Assembly (NCBI GenBank): GCA_030015575.1
Contig: JASDDO010000014.1
Location: forward strand, 165,387,911-165,451,910
DNA: 64,000 nucleotides
Origin: Agapanthus africanus
Lineage: Eukaryota > Streptophyta > Magnoliopsida > Asparagales > Amaryllidaceae
Reading direction: 5' to 3'
A program made the translations under genes and the position numbers. Positions 23,087-35,389 of the stretch are shown one piece after another. Every line of letters starts with the position of its first letter. Positions within the stretch are counted from its first letter, which is position 1. Below the pieces are notes generated by a model that was given only the letters and a program-made list of their open reading frames with translations, searched no databases and had not been told where the DNA came from.

Positions 23087-23425
23087 GGGTAAATAGTCAA
23101 AAAAAACCCAGGCACTTTTTTCGTTGTCAAAAACCCCCTATACTCGAAACTGTTGTCAAAAGCCCCCTTATAAAGTTTTTAGTTATCAAAAAATCCCTTA
23201 CGTGTGATATCTAGTGGTTTCCTGCTATATCTAGTTTCTTATGATATTTAACCTGTAGCCTGCAATATCTAAGAAGTTATATGTGATCTAAACCGTTTCC
23301 TGCGATATCTAAATAATTTGTATGAATTGGTTAGATATAGCAGGCTACTATTTAGATAATGTAAGAAAAATTTCTTTTGACAATGGAAAAAAGGGCTTGG
23401 TTTTTTTTATTTTGACAATTTACAC
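23087..23425. mobile_element. MITE-like element with about 45-bp inverted ends
   Basis: The left end GGTAAATAGTCAAAA...CCAGGCACTTTTTTCG pairs with the right end ...AAAAAAGGGCTTGG...TTTTGACAATTTAC read on the other strand. Total length is about 340 bp with no coding capacity. The middle has several TGATATCTA/ATATCTAA-type words. Target duplication is not clear, so the superfamily is not assigned. Confidence 0.6.
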
Positions 23426-24360
23426 AAAGATTTATTAGACAGAGAATTTAGATTTTCTTTTACACAACAAATTTATTTAAAAATATTTTTTTTTTGAATT
23501 TTAAATTGAAATGGTTAATTTGTTACACATGATTATTTTTAACTCACTGTAAGTATTTTTTTTTTAAAAATATTTTTAATTGAGATAAAGAATTAGTTAA
23601 GATATGATACACGGAAAATTTGACCAATTTGCTTTGAGTAGTATAGATAGATATGCGCATCTCTTAATACACACGGTGCAAGAACTGAGCTTCATTAAAA
23701 CCAAATGACTAAAAGGCTAAATTGGATGAAACCCCTTCACTTTCGCTCGGTCAGCAAATAGCTCCCATCTAACAAGCAACTTATGCCCCTAATTTTAATA
23801 TCATTAAATTTTATTTGTTTTCTTTTTACGGTACTCTTTAGTCGACTCTTTTTATACGCTCATATTTACAAATAGAAGTGGGTTCTTGATTAACTTATGA
23901 CAAACAGAAGGAAATTCATGATAAGAAATTCGATTGAAATTGATTTTAAGAAGTAGATTTAGGACTCATACAGAAGCGACGAACAGATGAACATAACAGT
24001 ATTTCGGAAAAGAAGAAAAATATTTAAGGATAAAATTAATGGTATTAGACAATCTTTTTTTTTCAATTTTTAATCCAAATGTGGGTTTCCTTCATTGTGT
24101 GTGTGTAACGATATAAGTCGGTGAGGCCTAGTAGTGCGGTGTAAAGAAAAATATCCTCTTGTATTAAGCCAATGCCTCTGACACCCGTCAAGCCATGAGG
24201 TTGTCAAAGAATAGATACAGGCACAATGGGAATTGTATTGATCAATATATTTCTTAAAAAGATTCTTTTTAATTTATATATAAGGTATACGATTAGGGTT
24301 GAATGCTTCCACTATTTGTCTATGTTGTGGATCTCATTTACTTTCGGATCTAGATAGTGC
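23426..24360. other. AT-rich DNA without recognised features
   Basis: No coding frame, RNA gene or paired repeat was identified. There are short poly-T runs and a GTGTGTGTGT at about 24097. Confidence 0.4.
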
Positions 24361-24953
24361 TGGAGTTAAAATCTTAACTCCTAAGATATTTAAAATACTC
24401 ATACAGGTATTTAAACAAATGATCAAGAATCTGATCACCTAAGCATAAAAATGGGGGCTATGATAAAAAGAACAAGCCAAATACTTGTTCATCACAAGAG
24501 ACCCCTGTCTTGGGAGGTCCCCTTTAATACAAATCAAAATTGAGTCGTCTCAACTAAAAATTGAGTTGATTCATGGCATCCCCTATAGGGATGCCCCTCC
24601 CAAACTCTGGAAGCCCCCTCCCGATCTCGGGAGGCATATAATTGGGATGTCCCGACACTAATAGAGTCGAGACCTCCTCCTCTAGAATAGGTTTTACCTA
24701 TTCTTCGGGAGATAATGGGGGATTCCCGCCAATTTCTCTGATATCAATAAAGTAGTTACACACTACTCCCCATTCACGGAAGAATATAAATACCCCCTGT
24801 GAGTAACTAAAAAAGGATCAGAACCTTTTCTTTTTGCTCATGACCTCAGAAGTTTTGTTAAAAAAGTTCTCTCAAGAAGAAACATAGAGGAAGAAGAAGA
24901 AGGTGAGGACATGGAATGTGATAACCCCATTTGATAGAGATAATCGTAACAAC
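24361..24953 (+). repeat. LTR-like segment with hairpin words and a TATA box
   Basis: Short palindromic words are dense here, for example GGAGTTAAAATCTTAACTCC (24363), AATAGGTTTTACCTATT and GGGAGG/CCTCCC pairs. A TATAAATA lies at about 24785, as in an LTR promoter. The segment is cut on the right by the Z-type LTR at 24954. The family is not recognised. Confidence 0.4.
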
Positions 24954-27900
24954 TGTCACGTCCCGCTTCCCAAAATACGGAATACGAAAGGTGATTAGGC
25001 CAGCCATGCTCTTACGGTCAAGAGATAATTCCGTTGTAGTCATACTTCGGCTTCTAGCATTACATGGTAATCAGTAAACACATCACTGAAGTAAAGAAAA
25101 TCAGAGCTCACAACTTTATTACATTAAATTAACAGAGTTCAGGATACATTTATTTGCATGAAAAAATAACTAACCAAAGAAATAATAGTGTTCTTATAGC
25201 AAGCAGAAGGCGATAGCGCTAATGTCGCGGTCTAAATCTCCGCAATCTCAAATGGCGGGTCCTGCTCCTCCTAAGCTGGGTTCACTTCGTTCTTTAAGCA
25301 TGTACACTCAGGTCGTCAGGAAGACATATATAGCAATAAATATAGTGTGTGTACTATGTTATTAAATATGAAATGTACGGCAAAATACAGTAATACCAAG
25401 TGATTATGAACAGTCGCTAAGTATATGTATGTGTATCATGTCTGCAATCCACGCAATGTATATGTCATCACCTATCATTCGCTGAGTCAAATGAAATAAA
25501 TCGGTGGAAAAATATGCTCGTGTTTAACAAGGGTCTCGTGCATGCCCGAGAATACGGTTCACTGTTGCCCGGGACATAACCCTGCAGCCGTGCCGCTAGG
25601 CCCACGACCTAATATGTGTATATTGCTAATATTGAATGATCATTCTCTAAGTCACTGTACCTCGCTAAATACGAGTTCGATTCCACCTTGATTTCCCCAT
25701 TTCACCAGGTTACAATAACTATATGTTTAGAGCTAGTTGTATACAAACATGCACCAAATCCTGGTTTTATTCACTTTTCACTGTACTGTTCACTTTCACG
25801 AATCAATCACTTATCATTGGCATACTTGACACAACTAATCCAATACTACTCACGTTTGACAATGCAAAGTTTTCTATAAATCATTATGAACGTTCTCTAT
25901 CACCAAAGGTATCACGGTTGGGTAAATGCGAGAATGATGCCATATAATAAGTCATGTACAATATGAAACACGATGTACATTACGAGTTCAGAAAAACATA
26001 TTAATTCGCACGATCGTAATTAGGCAAAATGATACAAAATAGGCAGTAAATAAACTAAAACATAAATCCAAAAAAATTTATTCCAGGTCAATCGGATTTC
26101 AGGTTTGCGAGTTACGGTCATTTCATTCTAAGTGTTCATCGCTGGAAATTCAGTTTCTGAACTGAAAGTCCATTTCGTAACATATTTTAATCCCTATTGA
26201 GATCATAATTAGGCGATGCTATAGTTAGATAAAATTTATATCTATCAATTAATTTTCTAACGGACCATATGGATCGACAATATCCTCTATGTGCTGGGAT
26301 TTGTGTTCTATCTAAGGCCAGGATATACAATATGTCTCTGTACTAAACTGCAGTACACCTTGACAGTTTAAAATGTAATTAAAATATCAAACAATGGTAA
26401 AATCAAACGAAACCACCACCTATGGTTAACTAACAGGATTATCTTCGTAAAGGTATAGGTTTCCACATAATTTCATTTTTATACAGTGCTACACATTCAT
26501 TTAAAGTCAGGTGTCGATATGGAATGCTGCTCTGGACTGCAGTCCAGAGCCGCATTCCAAGTCAGTTTTAATCATGGTGATATATCGGTATCGAAGGATA
26601 AATTACAGGGGGTTCTATATTATTGAGTCAGCTTCGATATGAGCCATATAAATTACATTCCGGTATGTATCAAAATTTATATCAATTTAACATCTCGACA
26701 TGTACAGTAAAACAAGAATTGACATCGCCTCTTTGGGGTGTCATTACACGTGAGATACTTCGTTATTTTGAGTTCAGTTTTCTACACGACATCCATAAGT
26801 AGTAAATTAAATATTTATAAAAGTGTTTATCATGATCGATGGGGTTTTGGTTCAGTTCACCACATCGAATTATCGACATACGATATCGAGAACTGTCGAA
26901 TTAAAGTCGGTTTTGCCTAATACGTGAAAATGGTATTAAATGGATACAATTCTACATGTTATTAACGTGATGTCCATATCTAATCACACTCAAACTAATC
27001 ATCCTGGAATACTATGGTTTTTCATGAAGATATGATGATAACTTGCGAATTATGTGATAGTAGACTAACTAACACAGATTCGTAACAATCTATCTAGTTT
27101 AAGGTTAACACGAATCTATAGTTATGTGTACATAGCTTGTAAAAGCAAGTGAGGTTCCACTTTCCTGTGACGAAGGAATGACAACGGTGATTGCACAGAC
27201 ACGAACACGGCCACACCAGCCACAACAACAAGGTACCAACGCGGCGACAGCGATCCAAAACCTACGGAAAGATGATGTCAATGGTTGCTGGCTTGGATCT
27301 GGCCGATGCTAAGTCGGGGAATCGCTGGAGATGGTAGGTACAGGGGCTTGGGGCACTGGCGCTGGTGGATGAGCGTAGAAGTTGATGGTGAGGATGGAGC
27401 GTGGAGGTCGACGGTGGAAGAGGAGAAAGAAGGAGGCTAGGTGCTCGATGATGGTGGCGGTGGTTGCTGAGATGGGGTCGCCGGCAACTAACGGAGGTGG
27501 AGACGCCGGTGGTGGCAGCGGCGATGATGCTCAGGTGATGGAGAGGGTGGTGGGTTACAGCAGTGGGTGTTTTGGCTTGGGGTAGGAGCTCCCTTGGAGG
27601 AGGGGAGCGAGGGAGGCTGGGTGCTTAATGATGGTAGCGGCGGTCCCGAGCTCGTCGGCGTTGGGCTCAGGCCGACAATGCAGGGTGCAGAGGAGGAAGC
27701 GAAGGCAGCGGTGGTGATGAGGAATTGTTGGGACGTTGTAGAGGATAGGAGGGAAGCTGGTGGCGGCGAGCGGTTGCGGAGGTGTGGTGACGGCGATGAC
27801 GATGGTCGGGGTAGTGGAGTGCCGGTGAGGGGTTGAGTTGGAGGAGGTGATGTGAGTTGAGGGAGAGAGAACGAAAGAGATGGAGAGTGAGAGAGACATT

Positions 27901-28462
27901 GGAGAGATTAGGGGAGGCAGGTGCGGGGATCTCGAGGTCATCGACGATGAAGCCACGTCAGTGTGGAGCGGTTTTCACGAAGGTAGGCGTGGCGTTGGGT
28001 TTGCAAACGTAGGGGAAACAAGAGGAAAGAAAGAAAGAGAGAAGAGAAAGGAGCTGGGATACGGAGCAGAGGATCTCAGGTTCGGTGGGATCGGGAACGG
28101 CGTCGACGAGGACCGGGTCTCGTAGGGGTGAGTGCGGGAGAGAAAGGGAGCCGTTAGGCTCGTTCAAAAAGAAAGAAAAAGAATATAAAGAGGAGGAAGA
28201 AGAAAGAGAGGGAGATGGGGACGGTTCATGTCGGGTGCGTGGGTTTGGACTGGGCTCAGGCTGGGGAGGGAATGGGTTTAGGTTTAAGGAAAAAGAATTA
28301 GGATTAAGAAAACTATATAGGGGAATTAGATTAAGGTTTAAAAGAAAGAGAATTAGAAAATTTTGGAAATATATTTTAGGAAAATAATTTGGGAATTTGA
28401 ACAAAAATTTATTATGATTATAATTTTAAATATTGATAGTACAATAGAACTGGGGATTTACA
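24954..28462 (-). mobile_element. Family Z solo LTR, minus strand, 3.5 kb
   Basis: It begins TGTCACGTCCCGCTTCC and continues with GGAATACG, GGCCAGCCATGCTCTTACGG, matching the other Z ends reversed. The far end reads GGGGATTTACA, that is TGTAAATCCCC on the minus strand, which fits the TGTAA-type 5' end of the family. Flanking ACAAC and GCAGC differ by two transitions and may be a decayed target duplication. Inside are a perfect palindrome CTCTGGACTGCAGTCCAGAG at 26530 within a 38-nt near-palindrome, and a purine-rich block (27380-28300) that corresponds to the CT-rich leader of the other copies. No gag or pol is present. Confidence 0.75.
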
Positions 28463-28916
28463 GCAGCCAAGGATATCCATCAATTCCAAGGATCCCAACA
28501 ACTCTCTAAATCATAACCATTTGTAACTAATGTATCTCATCTCCAGTAACTAATTGTATTACTCTTCTATAAATACAAATAGAAACCTCTGATGTGGTGT
28601 GCAATTGACACCAATTGATATTATCTTTCTGGTATCAGAGCCATAAAGACTAATCGTCCACCTCTCAATTTTTTCTCACCTTCTTACAACATCATGTATA
28701 TCTCTATCACCATTCCTTCATACTTCTTTCTCTCTCTCTCTATGTGTGCGCGCCTCTCCGCCTCTCTCTCTCTCTCTCTCTCAGATCAAAAGAGAGAAGG
28801 ATGTAAACATATATGAGTTTCCAGCTCTGAATAAAAGAGCTTAAAAGCCATAGCCATGGCTTTCCCAAAGAATGAAGAAAATTAGAACACAAAGGTGTTC
28901 TTGACCCTCATGGACT
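28463..28916 (+). mobile_element. LTR retrotransposon remnant: LTR tail, PBS and gag start
   Basis: The LTR-tail-like segment has a TATA-like CTATAAATAC at about 28569, followed by the PBS at 28630. There is then a (CT)n run (28760-28783) and an ATG at 28856 opening a short frame (MAFPKNEEN). The remainder is displaced by the Y solo LTR inserted at 28917. Copia or Ty3 type cannot be decided. Confidence 0.5.
28630..28641 (+). other. Primer-binding site for initiator tRNA-Met
   Basis: TGGTATCAGAGC is the standard plant LTR-retrotransposon PBS complementary to the 3' end of initiator tRNA-Met. It follows an LTR-like tail. Confidence 0.8.
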
Positions 28917-31900
28917 TGTTCCCCTCCGAATGGCGGCCGAGACGTGGACGTCTCGCCTGAGATTCAGGGCAGATGCTATTTGGTTTTATCCGTCTACCTT
29001 TCCGAAGATGCCAAGTTGATTTATGGCACCGTGTATCGGAGGTTTAGACGGATGCGACCGATGTAGCAGACTTCGTCAGATTCCCCCTCGCTTGAGGGGT
29101 TTTTGATTGTGGGGACGCTCTTCCCTGCAGGCGCAAGCCCCTGCAGTTAATTACGCTACCGCATTGCGGTGACAACTTTCTCCTTCTCCAGATGGTCACT
29201 TCGTGTCGTGTGTGTTTGTTTTGTTTGTGGTTGCCCGTGGATTGTATATGGAGACTAAGTTATGTTGTCGCCCGTAGGGCGTGGACTAGTCCAAATCCGT
29301 ATTTTCTTAGATTTGGGTTTGGGGTTTTTGGTTTAAGGATACGTTAGCCATATTTGAGGCTAAGATCAACTTAAACGTTTGTTAAGGATTCGTTAGTCCA
29401 ATTCGAGACTAAGATCGACTTAACTGGATCGTTTAGATCCGACAAAAGAGCATTTGGGCTCTATTGTTCCAGTTTAGGGACATAGTGGTCCATTGCATGT
29501 ATGGCCGTCAGGACCCGTCACCTCTCTGACGACGTTGAAGGATTACAACGACAGATGTCAGAGGAGTTCAGAGATGTACCCTTGAACCAAAGTTGATTGG
29601 GGGATTTATAGTCCAATTTAGGAATAAAGTCTGTTTGAAGGTTTAAGGTTACGTTAGCCATATTTGAGGCTAAGATCAACTTAAACGGTAGTTAAGTATA
29701 CGTTAGTCCAGTTTAGGACTAAGATCGACTTAATGGGATCGTTTAGATCCGACAAAAGAGCATTTGGGGGCTCTATTGTTCCAGTTTAGGGATATGGTGG
29801 TCCATTGCCAGTTTAGAGACGTGGTGGTCCAAGTTCCAGTTTAGGGACGTGGTGGTCTAAGTTCCAGTTTAGGGACATGGTGGTCCATTGGTAGTTTAAG
29901 GACATTGCGGTCCAATGGTAGTTTAAGGACACATAAGTCCATGGGTTTAAGGACCCCACAGTCCATATGGATGTGTTTAAGAATGCATTAGTCCGTTAGT
30001 TTAAGGACGCATAAGTCCGCGGGTTTAAGGACCCCACAGTCCGTATCTTGGTTTAAGGACACATAAGTCCATGAGTTTAAGGACCCCACAGTCCGTGTTG
30101 ATGTGTGGTTGTCGGGACCCGTTACCTCTCTAAAGATGTTGAAAGATTACAACGACAAATATCAGAGGAGTTCCGAGATGTACCCTTGAACCAATGAGTT
30201 GGTTGAAAGAGCAGATGTGCTCAGTTCAAGATGATTTGAGGACTTATGGCCAGTTTGGGCTAAGTCCAATTATGTTTGAAATATTGGCCCTTTGGGCCAT
30301 TAGACATTTGTCTGGGTTTAGCCCCTCATCATTCAGCAGTGCCAAACAGATGTTTGGGGGCTCTGACAACATCTTGTCTTTGATTTCCTCAATTTTGAGA
30401 TTCATTTGGAGGAAGGACTTTTGCCTCTGGAAAATTAGCCAATTTGGCTAAAAGTAGTGTTAAACACTAGAGAACAACAGTGTTAAACACTGGAGGTAGA
30501 ACTCTCAAATTAGTGTTAAACACTAAAAGACAATCAGTGTTAAACACTGGAAATATAATCTTCAATTTAGTGTTGAACACTAGAAACAATCAGTGTTAAA
30601 CACTGGAAATATAATCCCCGAGTTAGTGTTAAACACTAAAGACAGAGGGGTCACGTGTGGACACTTGAGAACGCCCAAAGGTGGGACCAGATCCCTTTTC
30701 TTCGTTCTGCAATTAAGTGTTAAACACTTCTTCATCTTTTGAGCATCACGTGTTGACACGTGACGGTGATTTATGCGCTGACTGTCAAAGCGTTTGCTAA
30801 GGGGTCACGTGGCATCACGTGAGAGCGCTCAAAGCTTTCATTTCCTTTGATCTTTCTTTCTGTATTTCGGGGGTCACGTGGAGCACGTGATGGCATCAAA
30901 AAGTGGGGCTAGATCCCCTTTATTTTGTTCTGCAAACAAGTGTTAAACACTTTTAATTTTCATAGCATCACGTGTGGGCACGTGATGTATAATCATGCCT
31001 TGATTTATTAGAACATTTATTAGGGTTCACGTGGTAACACGTGAGAGCGCCCAGAATTGTTTCTGCCTTTGCTTTTGTTCCATATATAATGAGGGTCACG
31101 TGGGAACACGTGAGGCATTGCCTCAAAACCTTCCTCTTCTCATTTTTGGGGGATCTGTTCAGGGATCACGTGGGGCACGTGACCTTACTCTTTTCATGCA
31201 CAGAGATCTTTTAAGTCTCCTTAACTTTAAGAATTAAATTCTTATTTAGGCTAAAACCCTAATTTTTGTTTTGGAGGAATTAAATTCCTATTGTGAAAGA
31301 ATTAAATTCTTATTTAGGATAAAACCCTAATTATGATTCTGTAGGAATTAAATTCCAATTAGTTTGGGAGAATTAAATTCCCAGAACTCAATTCCTCCTC
31401 TGTGTTTTGGATCTGCATGGCAGGATCTCAACCCAATGAGAATTAAATTCTCAATTCATGGGGAGATGTGCACTTTGCAGATCCTCCACCAAAGAAAGAA
31501 CTAAGTTCTTTTCTTTATCTAAGAGTTAAACTTCTTTTTGAGAATTAAATTCTCTTTTTAAGCCTCGCTTTTCTTACCTAGGGTTTTCTTTGTTGAGAAT
31601 TAAATTCTCCTTTCTTTTCTTCTCTCTTGAGAATTAAATTCTCCTCTCTCTCTTTTTCTCTCTCCAACGAAAAGGGTCCCTTCTCTTCTTTTCTTGGCTC
31701 CTATTTATAGGAGAAGGAAAAGAATCAATTTGTTTAGCAAATCTCTCATTGAAAGATTTGATTTGATTTTATAATTAATATGATCCTTTAGATCATTCAG
31801 TGAATTTTATTCACCGTTGGATTTTAAATCCAAAGATATTCTGTTTGTTAATTTCGGTGAGATTTTAGGGAAATCTTTCCTTGTATCTAATCTTTCCATA

Positions 31901-32638
31901 AATTGGTGATCTTTAATCACCATTGGATTTTTAATCCAACGGTCCCTATAATCCTTTTCCATTTGGAAAGATTTAGAGAAATTTAGAATTTTAATTCTAT
32001 TTCGAAAGATTTTAGAGAAATTTAGAATTTTAATTCTATTAAACTGTAAGGCTTTCAAAGCCTGTCACGTGCTGTCACGTGGCCCTTGGTCACGTGTGAG
32101 CACATGACCCCCAAATTGGTTCTTTTAACAGCCGCTTGTTTATGTTGTTGTTTTAACCATCATGTGTCAACACGTGACCATTGGTCACGTGTGAGCACGT
32201 GACACCTCATTGAGGTAACTTCTGATTTTTAATCAGGGATCAGATTTTAGAATTTAATTCTATTCATTATTTTAGAGGCCTTAAGAGCTCATCATATGTC
32301 TGGATGTGACCCATGGTCACGTATGAGCACGTGATGCCCCATTGGGATCTTTTCTGGTTTTTTATTATATTTTTAACTCCTCCAGTGGGTTCTTAAAAGT
32401 CCATCACGTGTGGACACGTAATTCCTCATAACTTTTGATCCCGGATGAATTACGAGGCCCATAATATATCAAATCGAAGGGTTTTTCGAGCCGCTTTCGA
32501 TACCATCAGAATTTATCTGTTTCTCATTCGGGAGTTTGTCAAAAAACAGCCCGGAAGATACTGGTTCGCATTTTCATAAGCGTATCACTGCCATTTGATA
32601 CCTTGGGCTTTTCTGCGCAGAAATTTTTGGCGGGAACA
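28917..32638 (+). mobile_element. Family Y solo LTR, intact, 3.7 kb, built of palindrome arrays
   Basis: It starts TGTTCCCCTCC and ends GGCGGGAACA. The target duplication GGACT is exact on both sides (28912-28916, 32639-32643). There is no coding region. In order it holds: a non-repetitive 5' part (to about 29500); an array of about 32-bp units with GGAC-n-GTCC dyads after TTTAAG (29720-30110); GTGTTAAACAC units (30450-30635); paired CACGTG units (30645-31190 and 32065-32420, 23 CACGTG in all); and GAATTAAATTC palindromes (31225-31640) with other A/T palindromes to 32050. Superfamily is not known; TG...CA ends and the 5-bp duplication fit an LTR element. Confidence 0.9.
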
Positions 32639-32643
32639 GGACT

Positions 32644-33902
32644 GAACTAAGAGCATGAGTTACCCAATGTTCTTTATAACTTGAAATAGGCCATCATTTT
32701 TTTCCACATACGAATAGAAATAGAAAAACTATTTCTTGAAGGATATGGATCAAAACCCTATGTCCTTCTACATAAAAATATACGTGATCTTTGAGACATG
32801 AAAACATATCCTCGGAATATCTGTGAATAGGAAAATCCTATTCCTAAGCTATGAAAAATTATGTCTTCTGACATATGAATAGGAAAACCTTATTCATTTT
32901 CTCAGACATGTCTATACCTGACATGTGTGAATGGAATACTCCACTCATATCTTAAGACATGAAAATCATGTCTCGGAGAACTTTATGATTAGGGAAACCC
33001 TATTCATTTTAAGACATAAACATGTGTATGTATGATATGTCTATAAAGGACACATCTGAATGGAATACTCTGACTAATATACACAGGGTGTTGGGATAGT
33101 TCAAGTGTGAATCCAACGTAATTTCAGGAGTCAGTCTAGTTTATGAATCCATGTCTAATAACACAATAAATCTATCATGAGGGCCGTGTTTTCAAGCCTC
33201 TGGGGTCCTACTCTTGGGTTTGGAATATTTCAACACTAGCTTGAAGTCCCGTTACTAACATTTGATTCGGGCTCATGATTTCTTACTCCTGGGGGCCTAC
33301 CCTTGAGTTCGAGAATACTTTTGAGATTGGTTAACATTCACATTTGGACCGACGTTAAATTAGATTTACCTTATAGAAACCTGTTAAGACACATATTCAT
33401 GCTCACTTACACACAATTATTACCAGTCATGTTATACTTGCCATGTTACATTACTTTTTTATCTGTTAAACATCATTTTTTTCTTTTGGGCACTTACTGA
33501 GCGCAAGTTCGCGGGCATTCCACCCACATTTGTTTTATTTAGAATGTTCGTCAGATAATCTAGAGAAAGAGAATGTGGACCCGACTACCGAGGATTACGG
33601 CCAACTTGCTCCTGAAGCCGTTCCTTAGATTTTCTTTTCGGTTTCAGCACCAATATGCCACTTGTTTAGGCATTTATGTTATTTGTATTTTCTTTTGAGA
33701 ACATCTATCAATGTAATTATAGATTGTGGAATGAATGTAAATAAAGTAGTTTGTTGAAAATTTTATGCTCTTATTATTCTTGCTTTGTGTATGACTGCTT
33801 ATTTACGCTTAGCATATTTATTTTGAAAAATGTCCTTTTTAAAATAAATATGTTGTGGGTATGTCACATGATCATTACCGATCTTTGGAAAGTGGGGCAT
33901 GA
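32644..33902 (+). mobile_element. 3' part of a family X-like (Tekay-like) LTR
   Basis: It ends TTTGGAAAGTGGGGCATGACA at 33902, like the complete X LTRs (read on the other strand at 45818 and 52780). It contains the shared box GGGTGTTGGGATAGTTCAAG (33085) and the shared GGGCCGTGTTTTCAAGCC segment (33181). Before the box (32690-33082) the sequence is again hairpin words, e.g. GAATAGGAAAATCCTATTC. The 5' part is missing. Confidence 0.6.
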
Positions 33903-34278
33903 CAATAGGTTCGATCACGAGGACTTCCGAGACGGCAAGGAAGAGCGATGCGGTCGTAGGTTTTGACTAGCTCGAGACGTGTCGGTGAGTAGATTTATTT
34001 TTACGGGGAAAGTCGGGTGGATGGCGTATAACACCCGAAACTAGTTCATCGGAATACTTATAGTATTATTGTAGCTCTTATACTAGCATATAGTGCCATA
34101 TTAGAACGCTTAATATATTAATATACTTAGTTTATAACTCGTAGCACATATACCTAGTCTATAATGTTATGTTAGAATACGTATATACTTAACCCATATA
34201 CTTAGTTCGTAAGTCGTATACTTAGTTTGTAAGCTATATACTTAATTTATAATTCATAACTAGTAGGCTACACACACA

Positions 34279-34310
<32 letters not shown>

Positions 34311-34830
34311 CGATATCTATGATTATTGTTATGTGTCGTACGTGACTAGATGTTCGTAGTTTATAAGCTAATTGTGTTTGCGTACGCGACTAGAGGTCCG
34401 TACCGATATTGATTGGATGATTGGTTGGCATCGTACGATGGACATTTCGTACAGGTTGTGATGAGAATATATTGCCGAATGCGGCCGGTAATTATTTGAC
34501 TCATGGAGTCATGCTATAAATCCCGATTGGGATATTATGATTTGCTATATTATACTCATTTTAAACTAACGATTCGTTTTCTATTTTAAACCCTAACGTT
34601 GAGGATGTGCTTCTAATTTCAAATGAATAACTATTAAAAAAAACATCGCAGCCTCCTTTCCAAACAATGTTTCGTTTTATTTTAAACGACATAATTGTAA
34701 TTATTTGTAAGTATTATTCCTATTACAATGCTTGTTTACGTTACGTTAATTCTACTCGTTATACGTTCACACTTAGATTATTTTATTAAGTTACGCTACG
34801 TTTATATTATTCGTTCTTAGATACTTCGTA
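33903..34830 (+). other. Unclassified, probable LTR-derived DNA
   Basis: No coding frame is present. The stretch contains repeated ATACTTAGTTTATAA-like words (34090-34260), and a (TGTA)n microsatellite at 34287-34310. Forms of GTACG(T/C)GACTAGA occur twice (34339, 34382). It is likely an old LTR fragment, but no end is recognised except the CACTA insertion point at 34831. Confidence 0.35.
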
Positions 34831-34865
34831 CACTACAAGAAAAAAAGACTTATTTTGTCGGGTTG

Positions 34866-34898
34866 TTTATTCCGTCGGCTAGAAGCCGACGGAATAAA
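34866..34898 (+). repeat. CACTA2 subterminal hairpin
   Basis: TTTATTCCGTCGGCT and AGCCGACGGAATAAA form a perfect 15-bp stem with a short loop, 35 bp inside the end. By analogy with CACTA1 it is a candidate TNPA-type binding site. The words differ completely from those of CACTA1. Confidence 0.8.
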
Positions 34899-35389
34899 TG
34901 TACAACTCGACGAAATATCGCTTAAATAAGCCAAATGGGGGCCCTAGAATTTTTAATAATTTTATTAAGTTATTTCGTCGGGTATAACCCAATGAAATAC
35001 CTTAATAAATATAGCAGCCCTCGAGCCGGATCTCTCTTCTTATTTTCACCTAAATCCAAGCCAAAAAACCCTAAACCCACCGCTCCTCTCCTCCTCTACT
35101 CTGATCGATGCCCCGGCTACCGGCAACCGGACCCGCCGCTCCTCCTCTCCTCCAACGGTAAGCTCCTCTTTCTCTCTCTCTGCCACTCTCTCGCTCTCAC
35201 TCTCACTCACAATCTCTCTCCCCTCTCTCTCAGGCTGTGGTCGCCGTTCAAGATCATCGCCAATGAAGAGCCGCCGTCGAAGCTTCCCTGTTCGAGCCCG
35301 ACCCCTTCGACAATAGGTAAGTAAAATTTGTTTAATTTTAAATTTCTTGTTTAATTTTTAATTTTTTTTAAATTGGGTAAAATTTTGTT

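Noticed and set aside
27555..28404. Overlapping open frames on both strands (133, 148 and 100 codons)
   Set aside because: They fall in the purine-rich block of the 24954-28462 Z LTR, counterpart of the CT-rich leader. Low-complexity, overlapping and not conserved.
30640..31200. Regularly spaced short repeats suggesting a CRISPR array
   Set aside because: The repeats are CACGTG-centred dyads of variable length inside a plant LTR, with variable spacing and no constant repeat or cas gene.
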